Below are positions 51,882 through 63,247 of a DNA stretch of 64,000 nt, piece after piece; the stretch's first letter is position 1, and every line of letters starts with the position of its first letter. This stretch comes from Stictocephala bisonia (taxonomy: Eukaryota; Arthropoda; Insecta; Hemiptera; Membracidae): the NCBI GenBank assembly GCA_035578905.1, contig JAQJVL010001107.1, positions 62,001 through 126,000 of the forward strand, given 5' to 3'. The translations under genes were made by a program, and so were the position numbers. A model generated the notes under the pieces. It was not told the DNA's origin. It worked only from the letters and a program-made list of their open reading frames with translations, and did no database searches.

Positions 51882-52576
51882 GATCTATACCACCAGGGAA
51901 AGCAGACGGCCTTGACGGTATCTTTCCGGAATTTCTGCTGCATGCTGGTAACAAAGTGAAACAATGGCTTGAAACAGTAGACAATAAGATATTATCTACA
52001 GGCAATTTGCCAAAAGCATCAAGTGATCTAAAATAGTAGCTGTTCTGAAGCCTGGAAAAGATCCTGAAAGAGTGGAACGTTTTCCCAATATATCTTCTTA
52101 GTGTTTGTAAAAAGTTGCTAAACAGGCTGTTATACAATAGAATATCACCCATTCTTGATTATAATGTTCCAGTTGAGCTGGCTGGTTTTCACCCTGGCCG
52201 AAGTTGTAGTGACATGATACTAGCTATGACATCATTTATTAAAAATTTGTTTGAAAAGAAGTTGAAAACCTCTGCAGCTTTTATTGATCTTACAACAGCT
52301 TATGACATAGTATGGAGCAAAGGTTTGTTGTTTAAGTTATGCAGCCTCCTTCCCTGTCCCATTATATTGCTACTGTTCTAGTCAATGCTTAGTGCCAGGC
52401 TAATAAAAGTTTATCTCGGTGGTGAAGAAAGCTCTTTTAGACAGCTGAAGGATGGGCTGCCACAGGGGTCTGTACTTATTCCAATTGTATTCAGCGTGTA
52501 TACAGCTGAAATCCCAATCACAAAGTCTAGACAATTTATACATGCGGATGATATAGATTAAGCTTACCAACACAAG
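51882..52576 (+). pseudogene. LINE-B, left part: RT fragment interrupted by LINE-C
   Basis: The plus strand reads PPGKADGLDGIFPEFLLHAG, then VAVLKPGKDPERVE, AGFHPGRSCSDM, TSAAFIDLTTAYDIVW, DGLPQGSVL and FIHADDID, with several stops and a frameshift near 52085. These are RT motifs in order, with HADD as a mutated YADD. The frame breaks off at about 52576 and the missing RT C-terminus resumes at 54771. It is a third LINE family, distinct from the intact LINE and LINE-A. Confidence 0.85.
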
Positions 52577-52582
52577 GAAGAA

Positions 52583-54770
52583 AGAAAATAATCTTTATTC
52601 AAACAGCCAAACAAGCCGCATAATAGCGTCATTATAACAGTACATTTGGACAAAAACGTATTATTGGCTATTTAAAAATACTTAGAATAGAAATAACCTT
52701 AAATAATACTGACAGATAGTTTTATTAATAGCATGTGGTGGTAGGAAATAGGGGAAAGTTGTTTTGAGAATTCCCAGCGCTGTAGTGGCAGCCCTGCACC
52801 AACAACTCATTAATCTGTTTTGTAAACTTCTGCACGCTACTCTCGGCCTTTAGAGAATCCGGAAGGAATTTTGTAAAGTCTGGAACGATTACACACCAAC
52901 TGTCTTTCATAGAAAGATGTTTTATGTGGAGGAACATTGATGTTATGGTGAGGGCGAAGATTGTATTTGTGGTCGGTCGTTCTGGAGTGTCTGAAATGTA
53001 TGCACATTATTTCTAACAAAAAGTACTGATCTTTTTATGTAAATAGACGGAACAGTCAGAATTCTATTTTCTTCGAAGTATGGTTTGCAAGATCTTCTGC
53101 GAGTAAGATGGAAAATGGCTCTAATAGCTCTTTTTTGTTTTAGGTCTTTTCTTTAATTCCCGTAGTCCCAAATTTCAATGCCATAACTAAGAAGAGGATA
53201 AATTAAGCCATAATATACGACTAATAGGGCAGATATTCCCAGAGTTGAAGGGAGAACGTTTAACACAAATACAACAGAACTTAGTTTTTTTACAAAAAGA
53301 ATCTATGCGGTCTTTAAATCGAAAAATATTATATATATGTAAATTCCAAGAAATTTCGTTACCAGAGAAGGACTGGTTAATATATCACCAATAAAGCAAG
53401 GAAGGGGGTGATAAAGATTATAGTTCTTAATATGGAATTCTAGAAACTTAGTTTTGTTTTTGTTTACTGTCAGATGGTTATGAGAAATCATTGAAGTAGA
53501 ATACTAGACTTCGTGAATATTATTTATTCAAGTTGTGATAAATTATTATCAGTTAATGACAGAGACGTATCGTCTGCAAATAAACACACCTACTTCCTTC
53601 ATCGGATATTTTTAATGGCAAGTCATTAATATATAAAAGAAACAATACAGTCCCAAGCACCAGCCCTTTAAGAACGGGAACAGAAGAAGACTCAGCTAAT
53701 TTGATATGGTTATTATTGTTCACAAACGGAATTTTTACTGACTGAACTCTTCACCCGAAGATATAAGTTAATCAAAGATTAGGAAATTGCTTTTATTCCA
53801 AGCCTGTCAATTTTGGCTAACAATAGGTCATGATCAAACATGACCATGTCAATGGCTTGCTTTAAGTCGAAAAAGGGTCCAATGACTGGTGTTCCTGTAT
53901 CTAACGCTTTGAAAATAGACGAAACTCAGAAGTTTACAGTGTCTGCTGTCGATTTGCCTTTAGTAAAGCCAAACTGACTACTTTATAAGATATTATTTTT
54001 TCCAATAAAAGACAACAATTTAGACAAGAATACTCTTTCCAAGACTTTTGACAATTTCGAGACAAGGGCGATTGGCTATAATTACTGCAATCTTCCCTGT
54101 TTCCTTTTTTATGTAGTGGTCTAATTATTGATTTTTTAAGAGAATCTAGAAATTTTCCAGTATCAAATGACAAATTAATGGATTAAGGTTAAGTGGAAGA
54201 AGGGATCTTCTAGTCCCAACTTCGCTTGGTTAAATAAAGACGTATTTCATTTCATTTTCATTAATGAGAAATGTAATAAGCTCGAGGAATGTTTAGATTT
54301 CAGAGCCAAAATCTCTCTTTCCACCTCTTCTTTTGTCACTTCGGAATGGAATATGGAATATGTAATTGGCTGAGGGTCAAATTGCAAGTTATTTGATGGA
54401 TTAACACTTTTTTGAACCTGATTTTGATTTTAGAGTCGAGATGGCCTATTGAAGAGAAAAACTAGTTTAAATTGTCAACTACTTTATAAGGATCACTTAT
54501 TATTTCACTCGTGCCATCTTCTCTCATCAAGCTGATTCGAGGTGGCCTAAGAGATTTGTTTGAGTTGGAAAATTTACAACTATAAACTATACTCCAAATA
54601 CATTTAGTTTTGTTACATGACAGGTGAATCTTACTGAGCACAGCATTTGATTTAGATTTGCACTCACTCTTTTTATAAAGGTGTCTCAATCTCCTATACT
54701 AAGCTCATTGAGGATAGTTAAAGTCAAGATCTTTTGTATATATATATAAAGTTCCAAAACTTCCTCTACT
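52583..54770 (-). mobile_element. LINE-C: 5'-truncated LINE inserted into LINE-B
   Basis: On the minus strand, reading right to left, are GKFLDSLKKSIIRPLHKKGN (about 54150), FFDLKQAIDMV (about 53860), LGTVLFLLYINDLPL (about 53650), FADDTSL (53569-53580), NKNKTKFLEFHIKN (about 53440) and the tail with AESSVQKFTKQIN...GCHYS (about 52790). Stops and frameshifts are common. The 3' end has AATAAAG at about 52590-52596. A GAAGAA hexamer at 52577-52582 and 54771-54776 may be the target duplication. The outer 50 bp at the right end are unassigned. Confidence 0.8.
54181..54259 (+). mobile_element. 79-bp LINE/SINE tail inserted in LINE-C
   Basis: The insert is the SINE/LINE-A tail alone (GTTAAGTGGAAGAAGGG, TCCCAACTTCGC, then AAATAAAGACG). 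It is flanked by ATTAATG at 54174-54180 and 54260-54266. Without the insert and one ATTAATG copy, the LINE-C frame on the minus strand reads on smoothly through LITFLINLSFDTGKF. This fixes the insertion boundaries to the base. Confidence 0.8.
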
Positions 54771-55465
54771 GAAGAACGTCACAACTACTGAAGAAACACT
54801 TACAAGTGAACTTGCAGCTGAAGAATATTTTAGAACCTTGAAGCTAAATCCTAACCTATCAAAAACCGAAGTAGCCTGCTCCAACTTAAGTAACAGACTG
54901 GCTAATCGAAAACTGAACACCTTGCTAAATTGTGTAAGATTCCATCATAATGAGCATTCACAATACCTGGGAGTAACGTTAGATCGACCGCTGACCTTTA
55001 AAAGCCATATTCAAAAATCAGCAGCTAAAATTAAAACCTGAGCAAATGTATTACATTATATTGCCGGAACAACTTGGGGAGCCAACGCACACGTCCTGCG
55101 TACTACTGCTTTGTCACTGGTCTATTCAGCTACTGAATACTGTATAGTGCTCCCGTTTGGCAAAATAGTGTTCATACTAAAGCGGTCGATGTCCAACTTA
55201 GAGAGTGGAGAGTCGTCGTAGAGTCGTAGAGAGTGGACACTGTTAAATAGGTTCCGAACTGGCGTTGGCAGATGCAATTACCGGAAGTATAAATGGGGAT
55301 TGACAATAGATCAGTCATGTGATTGCGAGGAGTATATCCAAACAATGGACCACATAGTTACAGAGTGCCCCTTGCGCTCTTTTACGGAGGGATTGGTCAG
55401 CATACTCAGATTCAGTAAGGCAGGTGTTAGATGGCTCGATGGATTGTACTTAGCTTTGTGACAGG
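54771..55465 (+). pseudogene. LINE-B, right part: RT C-terminus and zinc-knuckle-like end
   Basis: This segment continues LINE-B after the LINE-C insertion. It reads TTTEETLTSELAAEEYFRTL, KLNPNLSKTEVACSNLS, HSQYLGVTLDRPLTFKSHI and, further on, NRFRTGVGRCNYRKYKWGL, then CDCEEYIQTMDHIVTECPLR. The last is the Cys/His-rich end typical of many LINE ORF2 proteins. Several stops and one frameshift disrupt it. Confidence 0.83.
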
Positions 55466-55469
55466 AGAT

Positions 55470-56690
55470 CACTTATACATAGGTCCAAATATACATCGCA
55501 GCTTTATAATTAACAAATGATAGCTGACAACAAACCATAAGATATATGTATATACTATTACATAAATATGTATTATGTATATAATATGTATATATAATAG
55601 TATATACCTATTTATATGTATTTACTATTACATAAGATCCCAACAAGTACAAAAGATATTCATAAATTCTTAGAATATTTAAATGCAGAAATATACCGAC
55701 AGTAGTTAGGTAAAATTTGAATGAAAATTACAAAAACCTAATATATATTGAAAATAAAGACCAAGCCTACAAAATGTAAATACTGAACAAAATTATATAT
55801 TTATTTTTAGTTACGTAGTCACAGAAAATAATTAAAACATTTCTGAGAATGTTGTTTAACTATTATTTTGTTTGTGGTCAGTAGCTGAGTTCTTAAAGTC
55901 TTTAACTATCAGAGAGTAGAGATTTAGTGCACTTAGGGCTGCTAATAGGGCAAAAGCCAGTCTCTCCCACGCCCTGTCTAATCCACTGAAACAACACTGC
56001 TTCCACTTCATTGGATTAACTCGCAGTTAACGGACCCTAAGCACAATTCAGTTTGATTGTTGAAGTTACACGAGTCGTGCTGGGGATTTAGTTGGTACTA
56101 ACTTACAAAACGTTCATTATAATTATTTTAAAAAAACACACTTAAATAAATATTTAACGATGAATAGTTTTAATTTAAACTATTACAACTTGTACACATT
56201 TTTTTAATTTTTAAGTGTAGTATATTTGTACTTATAATATAACTATCACCAGGCATATAAAACTGGCCATATTTATGTGTATCATCTTTAATATCATCTT
56301 TAAAAAATAAAATAATATTTCGCATGTAGTTAAGCCCTAATTCAAACGAAAAACAAACTTGGCAATTCATAGTCTACCTTCTACCTGCAAAAAAGGCCTT
56401 ACTAAAAATAATTAAACTGTTTTTAATGCAGCTTTTAGTTACAGGATGATTTACGATAAAATAAATTAAATAATTTTATATTAATAACTATTCAATCTTA
56501 TTTATATAGTTGAATAAATATGATTAAATTTATCATATTTATTCAACTGATAAATTAAACAACCCATACAATAAAAAACTGCCTATGTGAAGCCCACCGA
56601 ATATTTTCTTACTGCTTTTACAACTTTTCGATCTTAGGACGCGTTGAAAATATATCTATACCTATAAAAGGTAAATACCACAGACTCATT
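55470..56690. other. AT-rich DNA with a perfect hairpin, no gene
   Basis: No gene was found. The 17-bp perfect hairpin at 56508-56548 is listed separately. Around 55540-55630 there are short repeats of ATATGTATATA and TACTATTACATAA. Confidence 0.45.
56508..56548. repeat. Perfect 17-bp hairpin
   Basis: Bases 56508-56524 (AGTTGAATAAATATGAT) are exactly complementary to 56532-56548, with a 7-nt loop. Confidence 0.8.
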
Positions 56691-57889
56691 CAATCATCAC
56701 TGTAACTAAAAAATAAGTAAGCCAACGAGGCTGAAATGTTGTAGGGTGAAAGATCTTATGTTGTAAATGTGGAGTATAAAGGGGTTTTGAAAAATTATTA
56801 GTAAATCGAAGATGGCAGCCTTTTTAGTGCAGACATTTTAAATGCCAAAAACAGCGTTTCTCTAATTGGACTGTAGCGGCTAAATTAGAGGAAACTACAG
56901 CAAAACTAAACCTATTTTCTGTACCTGACTTGAGACGATCTACAACTTAGGCCCTTTGACTTTTTGCTCTAACTGACCCCTCACCCTTAGGTAGAGAGCC
57001 ATATTTTCAGTTTGTGCGTGTAAATCAAATTAGTTAATTTACGGCCTCTAAGAGTAGACTTTTAAACTTTGTTATCTAGGAAAACAAACTGTTTTCAATC
57101 GGAAACTTAAAAATTAATTTTAAAGCATGTACAGTATAGCCAGATCATAGGACATGGTTAAACATGGCTAGAAACACAATATTTTATTGTTTCAGAGTCA
57201 AATATAGTACTTTTTGCCCTCTAAAAGTAGACTTACAGATTAAACAAAATTTTGAAACTTTTTTATCTAAGAGATCAATCTGATTTGTATCGGAAAATTT
57301 ACAATTTAATTTGACCAAATGCATAGCCAGTTCACAGGGCATGGCTAAATATGGTGAGAATCCCGATATTTCACTGATTCAGAATCAAATACAGTAATTT
57401 GAGCCTTCTAAAAGTAGACCTACAGATTTGTCTAGACTTTGAAAATTTTTTATCTATGAGAACAAACTGACTGATCCAAAACAAAACTCACTGCAACAAA
57501 CTTCCTATTTCTCCAAAACTATACGTCCAATTGACTTGATATTTTGTACAAAGGTTTACCTTAGCCACTAGAAGCTACTAAGAAAGGATTTTCCTCTTCG
57601 ACCTCAGGACTCCATCCCACTGGCCTCAAAAATTCCCATGGTATTCTTATGGACCTATATTAATTGATTGCTTTATTCATTTAGTAGCTGTAAAAAAATT
57701 AAAAAAAAACAGAATAAAGTTTTGGTTGACTAAACTTTTAAAATGAAAAATAATTGAGTACAGTAATAAACTATACATAACATTAGCTGTTATAAATTGG
57801 ATAGTATGTAAACTGAAAGGTTGCTGCACATTTCAATTGTACAACCAACACTCAATATTGTGACCGGCGAAGCGGGTGGGTACAGCTAG
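56690..57889 (+). mobile_element. Helitron-like non-autonomous element (3' end defined)
   Basis: The right end has ACCGGC-GAA-GCGGGT, an imperfect 6-bp hairpin (57863-57877), followed 8 nt later by CTAG and a T. This is the standard Helitron 3' end: a GC-rich hairpin, then CTRR inserted before T. Upstream, 57045-57470 holds two to three tandem units of about 185 bp with CTAAAAGTAGACTTACAG, ATGGCTAAATATGG and TTCAGAATCAAATA blocks. The 5' end (TC) could not be placed, so the left boundary is a guess. No Rep/helicase is encoded. Confidence 0.5.
57045..57470 (+). repeat. About 185-bp tandem units inside the Helitron-like element
   Basis: AGAGTAGACTT or AAAGTAGACYTACAG starts recur near 57050, 57225 and 57412. 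Each is followed by ATCTANGARANCAAACTG and, in the first two, by a CATGGCTARAWATGG-type block. Copies are moderately diverged. Confidence 0.7.
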
Positions 57890-60155
57890 TTAATATATAA
57901 ATGTCTACTCCTTTTCATATTCGGGTGTCTATAAACTGTCTGATAACTTCCATTGTTTGTTTTTAGTTCTTTAGAATCACAAATATCACATTAAAAGTTT
58001 TCAAAACACCTCTAATGTCTTTGCAGCCTCTGTTTTCCTTTTTACACTTTTTAATATATATTTCAAATTTGGTATAGATAGGCATTAAAAACATAAACAC
58101 CCATTTTGAGAATATTTGTTGGTTTTACTATATCAAAGTTTTTAAAATGGTGTCCATTCAACATTTCAATCCTACATAAATCAAAACCAATAATTATATT
58201 AAAAGTTACGTATAAACTGATTTTTATTAAAATTAATTACAAATCCAATTATATGACGTTTTAAAAATCTGATGAAAAAATATATACAAAATAATTTTTT
58301 TTGACAGTATGTACAATGCAATATGCCAGTAAATGTGCAAAGCACGTGTATTAATAAAGTAATTTGTGATAGTTCTATCAGCTGATTAGTACAACAATAC
58401 AGTTTATGTAAATATATTATTTAAGACTATTACAAATTACCTTAGCATTATCTGTTAAAAATGTGTTTCATATTGTACTGACATTTTGCAATGTACATAC
58501 TGTCATATAAATAATAATTTATTAGTTGTTTTTCATCTGATTTAAAAACAATTAATATTTGGATTGTTAACATGATCCGCCTATTTGAACCTTATGATAC
58601 ATGAATAAAGCTTTTTCTGAAAATGGATATATATGTTATAAAGGACTATACAACATTCCACCTTTTAAACACACTTTTTTTTACATATAATTTAAATTAA
58701 AAACCAATGGTGAGTACAAGGATAACTGAAGTGTTTAGGACAGTTTAAATATGGTATTTGTGATTCTAAATTAACCAGAGGCAATAAAAAATAGAGCTTA
58801 TCAGACAGTTCAGGGACACCTTGTATAAGCCAAACTAACCATTAATCTAGGTAAATTTAGAAAATGTTAAGTCCATAACTATTTTACAAATGAAGAGGGC
58901 AATAGTATGCAGACATAAAATATAGCAGGATCACAACACTGCCCCATTCCCATATTTACAACTACATATATATTTTAATAATATTATCCAACAGTTTAGT
59001 TAATGAACAGAAAATAGGTTTACTATTAAATGAGCTACGATTAGTTAAATGGGTTGGTAATTCTTACTGATTAGCAAAACCAGATATTATTTTTAATTCT
59101 AAACGAATCATCTTGACATTTTTAGTGAACTGAGTTTTTGAACAAATTTTGTAATGATTTTAATTGGAGACTTGATTATGCTAAACTATTTCTTTATATT
59201 CATTTTCCTAATCTGTAGAGCTGCAATGTCTAATAAAATGTACTTTGGCTAAAAAGTACATGATCGCTTCAACATTATGTATATGCTATATTGGAACTGG
59301 GAGGATGCGACACTGGGTGTTTTATTACAAACGAGAGGATGAGTCTACATAATAATGTTTATTTGGACAGAAAGATTGAATGATTTCTCTTAACTCTTTA
59401 TCAGTGTAATTAAATAATTATAAAATACAATTCAGTAAACATATCCTGAAAGACCACAATGATGATATTATCGCGCCTAATAAAAACTAGACAAAAAATT
59501 ACGTGAGCAATTGTAATTAAATTAGTTGTAATTACAATTGTAAATCTATGAATGTTAATACCTCCTAGTCTTATTAAATACAACCGTAGCTGGAGGAATG
59601 TTTGTCAGGCGTAAAGCTATTTGTGGAATGTATTATGTTTACTGTGGACTCTGCCTGTATCCTTGACGAAGCCATTAGATCCTGGCCCAGTGCTGCTTTG
59701 GTCTTAGCCAGTGACCTTCATACACACTTCCTCATTCCTATCTATTTTATTTGAATTTGACTTATTTAATATCACTATATCTCTCAATAAATGCTTTCTT
59801 ATTTAAAAAATAATTATTGTTTTCAAAATTCATTAGAAATAAAATTAATAACAGCTTCTACTAAATAATCTCCAGTTTGTTTTGATGAATCATCCCAATT
59901 TATTATCACGTACTCAAGTTAGTAAAACATAGTATATTAATTATAATCAACAGCAAGGACTATTATGTCTCAATTTAAGGGTATGATCAATTAATCTGGA
60001 ATATAAAAGCCATAAAACATCATTATCCATACTGCATCATACTTTACTTGACTGCAAAATAAAAACTTTTAATTATTATGGTTTTAGCCAAATGAATCAG
60101 GCGTTCAATATACTACAACATTGATTTAAATGTATATAGATAATTTACTCAGTCA
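57890..60155. other. AT-rich DNA, possible transposon remnant, no gene
   Basis: The minus strand at 58829-58800 reads TATACAAGGTGTCCCTGAAC, a form common at the ends of arthropod transposon remnants. The matching end was not found. Nothing else was recognised. Confidence 0.4.
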
Positions 60156-60159
60156 ATTA

Positions 60160-60657
60160 AAAAGACAAGGAACCAGCATATGATTCAAATGTAAAAGACA
60201 AGGAACCAGCATATGATTCAAATGTAAAATACAAGGAACCAGCATATGATTCAAATGTAAAATACAAGGAACCAGCATATGATTCAAATGTAAAAGACAA
60301 GAAACCAGCATATGATTCAAATGTAAAATACAAGGAACCAGCATATGATTCAAATGTAAAAGACAAGGAACCAGCATATGATTCAAATGTAAAAGACAAG
60401 GGACCAGCATATGATTCAAATGTAAAAGACAAGGAACCAGCATATGATTCAAATGTAAAATACAAGGAACCAGCATATGATTCAAATGTAAAAGACAAGA
60501 AACCAGCATATGATTCAAATGTAAAAGACAAGAAACCAGCATATGATTCAAATGTAAGACAAGGAATCAGCATATGATTCAAATGTAAAAGACAAGAAAC
60601 CAGCATATGATTCAGATGTAAAAGACAAGAAACCAGCATATGATTCAAATGTAAAAG
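60160..60657. repeat. 33-bp minisatellite, about 15 units
   Basis: The unit contains GACAAGGAACCAGCATATGA then TTCAAATGTAAAA, 33 bp in total, with one 31-bp unit at about 60555. Because 33 is a multiple of three, frames stay open on both strands. The plus strand gives KDKEPAYDSNV repeats and the minus strand gives HLNHMLVPCLL repeats. Variants change the amino acid (GAC/TAC, GAA/AAA, GGA) and none is a silent third-base change, so coding constraint is not evident. A stop immediately precedes the plus frame. Confidence 0.93.
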
Positions 60658-60659
60658 TA

Positions 60660-62990
60660 GTATTATTTTTATTAAGTAACGTTAAGGGAGTTTTAGTGTC
60701 CTTTTAGTGTGAAGGTTTTGCTTTATATTGTTTTACAAACGTATCTTGCACAGTTTGTATCAGTAAATGGTACAACGCAGATAAAGTGAGCTTTCGTATA
60801 ATTTCATTAAGGTTCCTTCCAAAAATAGCTGATTAGCTCCACCACTCGGCTAAATCATCATCTATACAAAAGTAACAGAACATTCATGGGTAAAGATACA
60901 AATAACGAATTATATTGATACAGATCCGAGCATTTGATTGAAACAGAGCTAATAACAGTGACATTTTTATAATGTAGGCTCTATTTAAGTAGCTAGAGTT
61001 GTGTTTTAAGGATTATATTTTGCAGAAACATTAGTTAAGCCTATAACTATACCATATTATTCATTCAGTATTTTAGCGTTCACATTAAACTCATAATTCT
61101 TATTATTATCATTTGATATAAGACACCGACACAACTTTGCCTTTATTTTAAGGCAAACATTAATGATTAAATGAGTGTATAAAGAGTGTGGATGACCTCT
61201 GTAGTGTGGTTATTACAGTTCAACTGTTCCTCACAAAGGGCCATTTATTAGTAGCCCAATCACCCGGCAAGTACGAGACCACGGCAGCTTCACGTGTAAT
61301 TCTAAACATTTTCCAATAGAACAGCTGTTGTCAATAGAACAGCTAATTGACAAGCCCAATACTCAGTTCTATTCCCTGAACAACCACCACCCAACATGGA
61401 CACCTCAGACTTCCTTAGTAGTGTCCACGCCGATAAAAACCATTCAGCAGACGCCGTGTTGTCATTAAGAGGACTGAATATAACCATCGCCTACAATCTC
61501 CACAGTACTTTGTCCCCTAGTAGCTGAGTTACAGCACTGTACTATAAGTGCCAAAAATAATAAAATAAATAACATTAAATACATAGTACGGATGCCAAAA
61601 AGCCTGGCAATGGGATGAAAAACGTCCAGGCAACGTTTTGAACAACAAGAATGTAATTGCAGTAATAGGGAGAAATTAAAAGAATTATTAATTTAAACCA
61701 TTTTTAAAGTAAATAATACAAGATACTTTACGTGATTATTTAATTTCAGAAAAATAATTGAACAAAATTCTCCTAGTTAAACAAACGTGTGACATTGACT
61801 ATCAAAGGGTAAACACATTGCCTTTCTCCCCATCCAAAGCCGAAAATACACTGTTTTTGAGACTTACGAAAACTTTTTTGATTGTAAGTCTCAAATAAGT
61901 TGAATTGAACCCACCGTTCAAAAACGTTGATGTCGAAGATTTTCCTCTACCCTATCAATTGTTTGACACATTTGGAAACGTCATTTTGTTTTACTAAGTA
62001 AAAATGTAAAAAAAATTAATTATTTATAATGTTATGAAATGTATGCTTAGATTTGAGCTTCAAAAAGATGCAGCAAACAGTAATGTTTTACTTTAACTCG
62101 ATAAGAATGTACTAAGTATAATTATTATTCAAAAGTGGATACCATTTACATTCGATGTATAAATATTAATACAGACATGTATAAAGTAACAGTGAGGCTT
62201 GCACACACAATGGTGAATTGAATGTTTGATACCTATAAATCTAATGCTATAAATCCAACAACAAAACAGTCAAATTCAATTCTATTTTCAATCAGAAAAT
62301 TTATATTTTTCAGTTTACCTTATATATTGTACTGTATGTTCCTTAAAAATTATTCAAAATACGAAATATTAATTTTGAACAAATGAGTGAGAGACAACGG
62401 GAACACCACCTATTAAATAAATAAATTGTTGTATTGTAGAGAATACAACACTTTGTAATTGTATTTATAAAATAACGAACTAAATTTCATTAGTGTTTTC
62501 GTACAGAATTTTAAAAACATGTGTATTCACAAATTTAATATTTCATTTTCTATGGTGTCAGTCGATTATAAAACATTCTTAATTCCTTCTTATTCTTTTC
62601 ATTTTGAAATCACTAATCAATTACTAACCCCTCACCTTCAAGTATATTGTTGGGATCACTTAAATAATTGAAATGTATTTCTTATAATTATTTTAAAGGG
62701 ACTAAAGAATTTATTTAATTTTATTAAATATAAATAACCTACTTTATTGACTAACGTAACACATATAAAAGATCTGCATGTATTCGAAACATGATCTTTA
62801 AATTTCCGGCTTAGCTTACTACTATTTTAAGGAAAATTATCCAAATGGTAACTTGAATTTAATTAAATAATAATATAAACAATCTTCGGTTTAATAACAT
62901 GCCTTTATACGTAATTAACCGTGCAGGTATGTCAAAGTAATTGGTTGAAAATAAGCCTGGAAGATCCTTACTGCAGTAAAGTGATTGAAT
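60660..62990. other. AT-rich DNA upstream of the 63-kb gene, no gene
   Basis: A perfect 12-bp hairpin (TTTGAGACTTAC, 61856-61867, against 61884-61895) was noted. Distal regulatory elements of the next gene may lie here but none can be shown. Confidence 0.45.
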
Positions 62991-62996
62991 CTTATC

Positions 62997-63086
62997 TGAC
63001 GCAGATCTGGGTACGTCAGCCTGCGGCGGGTTGTTTGTCGCCGCAAGTCTGTATATAAAGGACGGGGTTTGTCCTGCAGATCAGTT
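62997..63086 (+). promoter_or_regulatory. Core promoter (TATA + Inr) with upstream palindromes
   Basis: TATATAAA at 63052-63059 and TCAGTT at 63081-63086 are placed so that, with the A at 63083 as +1, the TATA box begins at -31. This is a textbook arthropod TATA/Inr promoter. Just upstream, TGCGGCG (63022-63028) and CGCCGCA (63039-63045) form a perfect inverted repeat, and TGACG/CGTCA (62997-63018) another. Both are candidate transcription-factor sites. Confidence 0.8.
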
Positions 63087-63119
63087 CACCCCCGTTGATC
63101 AATCCAACCATAGCTCATC

Positions 63120-63247
63120 ATGAAGGTTGCGCTTGTCATCCTCGCCCTGGTCGGCTGTGCTCTCGCCTACCCACAATACAACAACATCGACGCCCCTGAC
63201 TTCAGAAGGATATATCTTCAGGACGACAGTGGTCAACATTCTGGCAG
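63120..63247 (+). CDS. First exon of a small secreted, probably cuticular, protein (partial)
   Basis: The ATG lies 37 bases after the Inr. The exon encodes 42 codons plus two bases. MKVALVILALVGCALA is a clear signal peptide with a likely cut after A16. The mature start, YPQYNNIDAPDFRRIYLQDD then SGQHSG, is hydrophilic and rich in D, Q, Y and N, in the style of insect cuticular or related secreted proteins. CAG|GTATTG at 63245-63253 is a good splice donor, leaving phase 2. TATA-driven genes with a short first exon are typical of cuticle genes. Codon use is far more GC-rich than the surroundings, which supports a real gene. The family cannot be proven without the following exons, and no chitin-binding consensus lies in this exon. 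Confidence 0.75.

Noticed and set aside
60153..60648. Minus-strand 132- and 163-codon HLNHMLVPC frames
   Set aside because: They arise because the 33-bp unit is a multiple of three. There is no signal peptide, no flanking coding sequence and no sign of silent-site constraint.
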